Position numbers and translations under genes: made by a program | The notes under the pieces: model-generated | Told to the model about the DNA's origin: nothing | The model's input: only the letters and a program-made list of their open reading frames with translations | The model's database searches: none | Shown here: piece by piece, positions 6,720 to 11,244 of the stretch | Layout: each line of letters starts with the position of its first letter | Position numbering within the stretch: position 1 is the first letter of the stretch | From: an uncultured Porphyromonadaceae bacterium | GTDB lineage: Bacteria; Bacteroidota; Bacteroidia; Bacteroidales; Muribaculaceae | Assembly (NCBI GenBank): GCA_900555165.1 | Contig: USKE01000041.1 | Span: 1-11,244 of the forward strand | Direction of reading: 5' to 3' | DNA length: 11,244 bases

Positions 6720-7958
6720 ATGCGTTTTTCAAGAATCATTGCCGTGGCCGCCGTGGCCATCACCGCCGCTCTGGCAGGCTCGGCCAAAGACTTCCTGAAA
6801 GTCAACGGCCCCGACATCGTCGACTCAAAGGGCGAGAAGTTCTATATCAAGGGTACCAATCTGGGCAACTGGCTCAACCCCGAGGGGTATATGTTCGGTT
6901 TCCAGCGCACATCGTCGGCCCACATGATCGACGAGGCCCTGCGCGAGCTTGTCGGCCCCACCGAGGCACGCCATTTCTGGCAGAATTTCAAGGACAACTA
7001 CATCACCGAGGCTGATTTCAGATTCATCGCCGAAAAGGGCGCCAACACTATCCGCGTACCTTTTAACTACCGCATGTTCACCAACGAGGATTATATGGGC
7101 CTCAACGACGCCGGCGAGGGTTTCCGCCGCCTCGACGACTGCGTGCGCTGGGCTCGGAAGAACGGCGTGCGCCTCATCCTCGACATGCACGACTGCCCGG
7201 GCGGACAGACCGGCGACAACATCGACGACAGCTACGGCTACCCCTGGCTTATGACCGACACCATAGCCCAGCAGCAGTTCGTTGACATCTGGCGCCGGAT
7301 AGCCGAACATTATGCCGACGAGGATGTGATTCTCGGCTACGAGCTGGCCAACGAGCCGGTGGCCACATACTGGGAGGGCGAGGAGCGCGACCGCCTCAAT
7401 GCCGCGCTTGAACCGCTCTACAAACGCGCCACCGCCGCTATACGCGAGGTCGACCCGAACCATATCATCCTGCTCGGCGGCCCGCAGTGGAACAGCTACT
7501 TCGGCAACTTCACCGACTGGACTTTCGACGACAACATCATGTACACCTGCCACCGTTACGGCGGGGCCGCCACAACCGAGGCGATAGCAAGCTACATCGA
7601 GTTCCGCGACAAGACCAACCGCCCCATGTATATGGGCGAGCTGGGTCACAACACCGACGAGTGGATGAGCGATTTCGTCGACGCCATGCGCGCCAACAAC
7701 ATCGGCTACACCTTCTGGCCCTACAAGAAAATCGGCGACAGCGCCATGACCGGCGTGGCCGAACCCGAGGGGTGGAAAGAGGAGCTTGTCGCGTTCGTCG
7801 AGGCACCCCGCGGCTCATACGGCGAGATTCGCGACGCCCGCAAGCTCTGCTCGCAGGAGCGCGGCGTGGAACTCCTCAACCGGTATGTAGAGAACGCCAA
7901 GGCACCCAACATGCTGGTGCACGACAGCTACATCCGCGCCATCCAGCTCGACAAGTAA
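6720..7958 (+). CDS. GH5 family secreted beta-glycanase/exoglucanase
   Basis: This complete 412-residue enzyme belongs to retaining clan GH-A. A signal peptide covers about residues 1-22. The barrel opens with FYIKGTNLGNWLNPEG (41-56), followed by the conserved Arg112 in NTIRVPF, His157 in LILDMHDCPGG, the acid/base Glu212 in ELANEP, His278 and Tyr280 in YTCHRYGG, the nucleophile Glu307 in YMGELGHN and the substrate-platform Trp333 in TFWPYKK. These are the standard GH5 active-site positions. The N-terminal strand and KGTNLGNWL recall exo-beta-glucanase-type GH5 members, but I cannot fix the subfamily or linkage. A beta-glucan oligosaccharide is the contextual guess. The gene follows GH3 after 228 bp that contain palindromic repeat copy 1. 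A weak -7-like TATATTTT at 6668-6675 with no clear -33 leaves it open whether GH5 has its own promoter. A second repeat copy follows the stop codon, so the gene is bracketed by one repeat family. Confidence 0.93.
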   Translation: MRFSRIIAVAAVAITAALAGSAKDFLKVNGPDIVDSKGEKFYIKGTNLGNWLNPEGYMFGFQRTSSAHMIDEALRELVGPTEARHFWQNFKDNYITEADFRFIAEKGANTIRVPFNYRMFTNEDYMGLNDAGEGFRRLDDCVRWARKNGVRLILDMHDCPGGQTGDNIDDSYGYPWLMTDTIAQQQFVDIWRRIAEHYADEDVILGYELANEPVATYWEGEERDRLNAALEPLYKRATAAIREVDPNHIILLGGPQWNSYFGNFTDWTFDDNIMYTCHRYGGAATTEAIASYIEFRDKTNRPMYMGELGHNTDEWMSDFVDAMRANNIGYTFWPYKKIGDSAMTGVAEPEGWKEELVAFVEAPRGSYGEIRDARKLCSQERGVELLNRYVENAKAPNMLVHDSYIRAIQLDK

Positions 7959-7996
7959 ATTATCCCCTATCCCACCCGAGAGCGCATCATAGTTTC

Positions 7997-8113
7997 CAGG
8001 CATTCATTATGGAGTCGCTACATGTAGCGACCGCCACCGAACGGCATCAGTAAGCAACTGAAATTCAATTGGCAAGCGATCGATACATGTAGCGACTCTA
8101 TAATGAATGCCTG
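7997..8113. repeat. Palindromic intergenic repeat element, copy 2 (REP/MITE-like)
   Basis: A 30-bp inverted repeat (7997-8026 with 8084-8113) has a single mismatch, and weaker pairing continues outward for about 8 bp on each side. The left arm contains the 18-bp palindrome at 8014-8031 that is also the core of copy 1, and the arm ends share GGCATT and CATT[GA]T with it. The 57 bp between the arms show no coding sequence. Total length (117 bp) is close to copy 1 (112 bp), so they are members of one family that has diverged. Confidence 0.85.
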
Positions 8114-8131
8114 AGAATTATGGGTCAAAAC

Positions 8132-8172
8132 AGTCCATAACATTACTGAATTTTCAGTGGGAGTTATGGACT
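8132..8172 (-). terminator. Hairpin terminator after the sorting-tail protein gene
   Basis: AGTCCATAAC (8132-8141) pairs perfectly with GTTATGGACT (8163-8172). An inner stem ACTGA/TCAGT (8145-8149 with 8154-8158) extends it. On the minus strand the hairpin is followed by GTTTTG, a short U-tract, and it lies about 38 bp past the stop of the minus-strand gene. The plus side has no T-run, so the minus direction is favoured. Confidence 0.55.
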
Positions 8173-8209
8173 ATGTATAAAATGAATCCTGAAAAATATG
8201 CGAGGTGTT

Positions 8210-9616
8210 TTATCGGACGATAATCTTGCAGGTTTCGGATGTGTGGCCATTATCAGTGAGAGTGATAAGATAAATGCCGGACGGGAGATTGTCAGTTGGT
8301 ACTGAAACTTGTGTTTCATCAGCTTCTATCTTAAAGCTCATAATAGTAGAACCATTAAGAGCATTAACTCGGATAGTGCGCTCACTTGTGGATGCTGGTA
8401 TTTCCACAACTACAGGCGTCCCCTTGGAAGCCGGATTTGGCCGTGCGGTAATATGATTTTCTTCTTTGACTACCTTTACGACACCGCCCGTAGCCTTGTC
8501 AATGCGATAGAATCTCACGGTCTGCACATAGCGGCCTTGTTCATCATACCAATTGTAATTGACCTGTGCAAGAATGCTGTTGTCGGATTTGAAAAACACA
8601 ACGCTGGGTTTACCCTCGGCGTTGTCGGGCATCGGGAAAGTGTAAAGCACCTGATTATTGTCGTTCACGACCTCCAAACCCGTATAATGGACTCCAAATG
8701 TAGTGCGTTTATAGTCCGTTTCGCCATCGCCGTCACGGTCAGTATCAGTAATGCCGAAAAGATATTCTTCAGCGGAGGGTGAGCTGTCTGAAATGAAATT
8801 GCTCTCTCCACCTTCAGCTACTTCCGCTTTGAAACGAACGTATTCGAAAGCCTCATCATCGTTGAAGAAAGTCTGAGAGAATGGCAGATATACACCTCCG
8901 TTCCAGTCATTCAGTTTTGCAACATCATTGCAACGAGGGGTGCAGAAGTTACTGATTGGGACTTCCTCCCAAGAGCGAGTACTCCATTCGCCATTGTATT
9001 TTTGAGTCTGTATAGTGTAACGGTAGGAAAAACCCCACATACCCGATGGCTCAAGGTAAGCCTCAATTGTTCTGAGGTATTCCTCAAATTCGTACCATTG
9101 GTTGCCCTTTTGAAAGGGAATGTTTATAACGATAGAATTGTCTTCAACCCTGCTGCCATTTTGAAGAATGGCGAGAGACACTGACGGATCAGTATATCTT
9201 AACGTCTCGAAGATGTAATTGATGAAAGCGTTTTTGCGGGCTTCTATATCAGTGGCGGAAGGTATGCCGTCCGCTTCATCTATTACAAATCGGGATTCCT
9301 TAATCACACGGGATTTTTCCTGAGTCCCGGTAGAGGCTCTTTCCTTCAAGACGAAATAGGGCCGGAGAATGGGAAAATTGAATGATTTGAGAGGTTTCAG
9401 CTCAAAATCAAAGATTTCAGCCGAATACATTGTGCTGCCGTCGGAATATCCGTACTCATCCTCGGAGAAATAGATGGCGGCTTCGCCGTTCTTCATGTAC
9501 TGACCTGGGATGAAACGGGTGTCGGCACCGTTCATCTCCTTTACCAAAGTTTGCGCAGATGCGGCAAATGTGCCGACAAGAGCAGCAGCGATTGTGATAA
9601 TGCGGGTTATTCTCAT
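8210..9616 (-). CDS. Secreted protein of unknown function with C-terminal type IX sorting domain
   Basis: This 468-residue protein starts with a signal peptide (MRITRIITIAAALVGTFAASAQ, cleavage near residue 20-22). The ATG at 9616 is preferred over an in-frame upstream GTG at 9637, because it begins the signal peptide. The body (about 23-385) is rich in aromatic and beta-strand-like segments, and I recognise no enzyme family in it. Residues 301-312 (DTDRDGDGETDY) have the spacing of a calcium-binding EF-hand or thrombospondin-3-type loop. Residues about 391-468 are a typical Bacteroidetes sorting tail: RPNPASKG at its start, then VNALNGS, LPSGIYLITLTDNG and a final CKIIVR. Such tails direct export through the type IX system and removal or attachment at the surface. 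The gene appears more AT-rich than the glycosidase genes. A structured RNA with a terminator lies directly upstream, and no matching promoter is seen between it and the ATG. Confidence 0.85.
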   Translation of the reverse strand: MRITRIITIAAALVGTFAASAQTLVKEMNGADTRFIPGQYMKNGEAAIYFSEDEYGYSDGSTMYSAEIFDFELKPLKSFNFPILRPYFVLKERASTGTQEKSRVIKESRFVIDEADGIPSATDIEARKNAFINYIFETLRYTDPSVSLAILQNGSRVEDNSIVINIPFQKGNQWYEFEEYLRTIEAYLEPSGMWGFSYRYTIQTQKYNGEWSTRSWEEVPISNFCTPRCNDVAKLNDWNGGVYLPFSQTFFNDDEAFEYVRFKAEVAEGGESNFISDSSPSAEEYLFGITDTDRDGDGETDYKRTTFGVHYTGLEVVNDNNQVLYTFPMPDNAEGKPSVVFFKSDNSILAQVNYNWYDEQGRYVQTVRFYRIDKATGGVVKVVKEENHITARPNPASKGTPVVVEIPASTSERTIRVNALNGSTIMSFKIEADETQVSVPTDNLPSGIYLITLTDNGHTSETCKIIVR

Positions 9617-9660
9617 TACTGAATTGTTTGTCACCACTGACTCTGTGGAGAGATTTGTTA

Positions 9661-9692
9661 TAAAAAGAAAACGTGAGCCAACTATGCCACGT
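9661..9692 (-). terminator. Intrinsic terminator ending the structured RNA
   Basis: On the minus strand ACGTGGC (9692-9686) pairs with GGCTCACGT (9679-9671) with one bulged T, giving seven base pairs and a short loop. TTTTCTTTTT follows at once. It stands 45 bp before the start codon of the sorting-tail gene, so it either ends a free small RNA or works as an attenuator. Confidence 0.6.
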
Positions 9693-9871
9693 CTTGATTT
9701 GAAGGTCGTAGGAAACCATTAGCACAGATGTAACAATAGCAGCCCACGCTGTATGCGTGAGAACCACTATGCTAATCCTTGTGCTATTTGTCGAATTTCC
9801 TACGTTCTCAAACCACAAGATTACGCATAACGCTTCTTTTTTCAAAATGTCGTGACGGGAGTTATCCCAGT
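9661..9871 (-). ncRNA. Candidate structured RNA (small RNA or attenuating leader), about 210 nt
   Basis: On the minus strand this stretch has a consensus promoter before it, a rod-shaped fold and a terminator at its end. Pairing segments, nested outside to inside in window coordinates, are 9692-9696 with 9816-9820, 9698-9702 with 9808-9812, 9707-9715 with 9796-9804 (9 bp, CGTAGGAAA/TTTCCTACG), 9720-9726 with 9780-9786 (7 bp), 9737-9741 with 9770-9774, and 9745-9749 with 9755-9759. Internal loops separate them. A further small hairpin (9857-9868) would sit at the RNA 5' end. The long rod with bulged loops recalls 6S-type RNAs, but I cannot assign a family. Alternatively it is the leader of the sorting-tail gene 45 bp beyond, with premature termination as the control. 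Overlapping small ORFs here are poor coding candidates. Confidence 0.55.
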
Positions 9872-9877
9872 CGCCTA

Positions 9878-9908
9878 CAAAGTTACAACATTTTGCGACT
9901 CATGTCAA
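9878..9908 (-). promoter_or_regulatory. Bacteroidetes-type promoter for the structured RNA
   Basis: Reading the minus strand, the -7 box TAACTTTG (9885 to 9878) matches TAnnTTTG exactly. A -33 TTG (9908 to 9906) lies 20 nt upstream. The predicted start is near 9871, just at the small GGGA/TCCC hairpin (9857-9868). Confidence 0.65.
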
Positions 9909-9923
9909 TAGGTTGGTGAAAAA

Positions 9924-9931
9924 TAAGTTTG
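9924..9931 (+). promoter_or_regulatory. Probable -7 box for the GNAT gene
   Basis: TAAGTTTG matches TAnnTTTG exactly, and the start codon of the acetyltransferase is 60 bp on. No good -33 TTG stands at about 20 nt upstream (the nearest TTTG, at 9892-9895, is 28 nt away), so the call rests on the -7 box and on position. It is back to back with the minus-strand promoter at 9878-9908. Confidence 0.4.
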
Positions 9932-9990
9932 GTTCAGCCATAGATATAAGATGAAGCGTTCAAAGCCATAAGCACATTCCCTATGTAATC

Positions 9991-10524
9991 ATGGACTTTG
10001 GCAAATTCACTTTCCGGCAGATAGATGCCGATACACAAATAAGGTCATTCGATTGCGGCGATGCCGATTTGAATGACTTTTTATTTTCCGATGCCGTCAA
10101 CTACTACAAGTCTATGATGGCGTTGACCTATCTGCTTGAAGACAACGAGGCGGACAAGACAGTAGCATATTACAGCCTGCTCAACGACAAGATTGTGTTC
10201 GATCCTGACGAGAAGAAACTATGGAACCGACTTAACCGCCGTGTAGCCAATTCAAAACGGCGCAAGGAATATCCGGCTGTCAAAATCGGCCGTCTTGCCA
10301 TATCCAAAGATTACGCGGGCCAACATATAGGTAGTGCGATTCTATTGCAGGTGAAACACGTTTTCGCCACAATGCATCGGAGTGCTTGTCGTTTCATCAC
10401 GGTTGACGCATACGCAGCCGCCGTGCCATTCTATGAGAAATGCGGATTTATGTTCCTTTCCGAGAAAGACAAACATTCTCCCACAAAGGCTATGTATTTC
10501 GACTTTATCAATTTCCCGGAGTAA
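9991..10524 (+). CDS. GNAT family N-acetyltransferase
   Basis: This 177-residue protein is a cytoplasmic acetyl-CoA-dependent acetyltransferase. The N-terminal pattern F-D-C-G-D-A-D-L-N-D-F-L (20-31), followed by A-L-T-Y-L-L and V-A-Y-Y-S-L, is typical of the GNAT subgroup that includes TacT/AtaT-like tRNA-acetylating toxins and also non-toxic enzymes. Strand 4 and the CoA pyrophosphate loop are visible as IGRLAISKDYAGQHIG (99-114), a version of the R/Q-x-x-G-x-G/A motif. VDAYAAAVPFYEKCGF (138-153) is the usual C-terminal strand-helix with Tyr148, which often acts as general acid in this fold. TacT-type genes normally follow a small DUF1778 (RHH) antitoxin, and none is present in the 120 bp upstream or elsewhere in the window. 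I therefore call only the fold; the substrate is unknown. The start ATG at 9991 is the only suitable one near the conserved N-terminus. Confidence 0.88.
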   Translation: MDFGKFTFRQIDADTQIRSFDCGDADLNDFLFSDAVNYYKSMMALTYLLEDNEADKTVAYYSLLNDKIVFDPDEKKLWNRLNRRVANSKRRKEYPAVKIGRLAISKDYAGQHIGSAILLQVKHVFATMHRSACRFITVDAYAAAVPFYEKCGFMFLSEKDKHSPTKAMYFDFINFPE

Positions 10525-10603
10525 TAACGGCATATTTATGCATCACTACCCCCCTGTACGCTCTCGGTACATGGACGGGCGAAATGGATATGGGCGTGAT
10601 TTT

Positions 10604-10634
10604 TTTGTCAATCGGCGGGAATGTCTTAACTTTG
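10604..10634 (+). promoter_or_regulatory. Bacteroidetes-type promoter for the HU gene pair
   Basis: TTTG (10604-10607), 19 nt, then TAACTTTG (10627-10634) is a close match to the full consensus. Transcription should start near 10641, leaving a leader of about 24 nt before the ATG at 10665. The other sequence between 10525 and 10664 shows no gene or clear terminator. Confidence 0.75.
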
Positions 10635-10664
10635 TAAAAATTATCATTATCACCCCGCGCAGTA

Positions 10665-10946
10665 ATGGACAACAAGGGATTCACAGCCGCCATGGCACAA
10701 CAGATGGGTTGCGACACCGAGCAGGTGGCGCGCCTGGTGAGCGGATTCGCCTCGATATTAAAGCGCGAATGTGCCGACCTGAACCGCATAGCCATCCCCG
10801 GTTTCGGTGCTTTCGAAGGGGTGAAAAGAGATGAGGAGGTGCGCCGCGACCTCGTCACCGGCGCCGAAGTGCTGTATCCCCCCTGCATCGAGACAGAGTT
10901 CACGGCAGGTGTCATGCTTAAAAAGACATTAAGAGAAAACCGCTGA
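10665..10946 (+). CDS. HU-family DNA-binding protein
   Basis: This 93-residue protein has the length and order of the bacterial HU/IHF fold: a helical N-terminal half (about 1-40, FTAAMAQQMG and VARLVSGFASILKREC), then IAIPGFGAFEGVKR (42-55), where the GFG-x-F turn begins the beta-saddle, the arm (about 55-75) and a C-terminal helix. HU proteins bend and coat DNA as dimers. The arm tip, normally R-N-P-x-T-G with an intercalating proline, reads RDLVTG here (61-66), so the proline is replaced by Leu63. The next HU-like gene starts at the last base of its TGA stop codon (10944-10946), indicating translational coupling and a probable heteropartner. A strong promoter sits 30 bp upstream. The fold is clear, but the exact HU subtype is not. 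Confidence 0.88.
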   Translation: MDNKGFTAAMAQQMGCDTEQVARLVSGFASILKRECADLNRIAIPGFGAFEGVKRDEEVRRDLVTGAEVLYPPCIETEFTAGVMLKKTLRENR

Positions 10947-11244
10947 TGAACCGCACGATAGCCCTCCCCGCTCTGGTGGCCGAACTGGCCCGCACCAACA
11001 ACTGTGCCGATGAAACCGCATCGGAATTCCTGCATGCGCTGGCCCGCGTGGTGTCTAAAGGTCTGGCCGAAGATGGCGCGGTGACCGTAAGCGGCATCGG
11101 CATATTCAAGATCATAGACAAGCCGGGTGGGCCGGAAGTGGATTTCCTTCCCGACGCCGAGCTTGCCGCCGAAGCTCAGCATTTCCACGGCTGTATCAGA
11201 GGCGAGCGGGCCACCTTCCGGCCAGGTGCCGTGCACGCTGAAAT
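10946..11244 (+). CDS. HU-fold protein with a shortened arm, 3' end outside window
   Basis: The first 99 residues are visible, with no stop before the window ends. The helical half (LPALVAELARTNN, 7-19, then ETASEFLHALARVVSKGLAEDG, 23-44) and VTVSGIGIFKIID (46-58) match HU-fold proteins, with GIGIF as the saddle turn. In related Bacteroidales second-partner HU proteins, roughly twenty residues form the beta-arm between the turn and a [KV]-x-F-x-P-D strand. Here only KPGGP (59-63) stands between, before EVDFLPD (64-70). The arm is therefore missing or very short, so direct DNA insertion seems unlikely. The start ATG overlaps the TGA of the first HU gene by one base. A possible role is a dimer partner that limits or redirects the first HU protein. 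The tail beyond residue 75 (AAEAQHFHGCIRG) is not recognised, and later domains cannot be seen. Confidence 0.7.
   Translation, partial: MNRTIALPALVAELARTNNCADETASEFLHALARVVSKGLAEDGAVTVSGIGIFKIIDKPGGPEVDFLPDAELAAEAQHFHGCIRGERATFRPGAVHAE

Noticed and set aside
6825..7649. 274-residue antisense ORF within GH5
   Set aside because: It is a by-product of GC-rich codons; the plus strand has all GH5 active-site residues over the same span.
6519..8113. CRISPR-like array formed by the repeated palindromes
   Set aside because: Only two imperfect units are seen, they lie about 1.4 kb apart with a gene between them, and there are no regular spacers or cas genes.
9617..9637. GTG start seven codons upstream for the sorting-tail protein
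   Set aside because: The ATG at 9616 starts the signal peptide directly; the extension MVTNNSV adds nothing typical.
9456..9845. 129-residue minus-strand ORF over the structured RNA and into the sorting-tail gene
   Set aside because: Its first two thirds coincide with the stems of the candidate RNA and the rest with another frame of a real gene; no domain or good start context supports it.
10530..10541. GCATA/TATGC hairpin after the GNAT gene as terminator
   Set aside because: Only five pairs with a two-base loop and no following T-run.

Overview
The window looks like a chromosomal segment of a gut Bacteroidales bacterium. A Muribaculaceae-like host is my best guess, inferred from style rather than from a marker gene. 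Supporting signs are several matches to the Bacteroidetes promoter (TTG or TTTG, about 20 nt, TAnnTTTG), a SusE/SusF-like multi-module glycan-binding protein, C-terminal tails resembling type IX secretion sorting domains, and a HU gene pair of Bacteroidales type.

Positions 1-8000 are a divergently transcribed carbohydrate-use locus. On the minus strand, a six-module secreted carbohydrate-binding protein (1220-3286) is followed 30 bp later by a GH30 glycosidase that runs off the left edge. On the plus strand lie a small secreted ORF that looks like a deletion scar joining the start of a GH2 gene to the end of a ThuA-like gene (3708-4103), then a complete GH3 beta-glucosidase (4161-6491) and a complete GH5 enzyme (6720-7958). 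GH30 plus GH3 is the enzyme pairing of the known Bacteroides 1,6-beta-glucan (fungal cell wall) locus, so beta-glucan is the most likely substrate. No SusC/SusD pair is in view. The 421 bp between the two arms holds divergent promoters and repeats of a CAGGTAAA motif.

The GH5 gene is bracketed by two copies of one palindromic repeat family (6519-6630 and 7997-8113), which share an 18-bp perfect palindrome and look like REP or MITE elements.

From about 8130 to 10530 the DNA looks more AT-rich. It holds a secreted protein of unknown function with a type IX sorting tail (minus, 8210-9616), a strong candidate structured RNA just upstream of it on the same strand (about 9871 to 9661, with promoter, long rod fold and terminator), and a divergent GNAT acetyltransferase (9991-10524).

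The right end carries a promoter and two overlapping HU-fold genes. The first lacks the usual arm-tip proline. The second, cut by the window edge, seems to have lost most of its DNA-binding arm.

The items most worth a second look are the structured RNA (possibly a 6S-type RNA or an attenuating leader), the GH2/ThuA fusion scar, the palindromic repeats around GH5, and the arm-poor HU partner.
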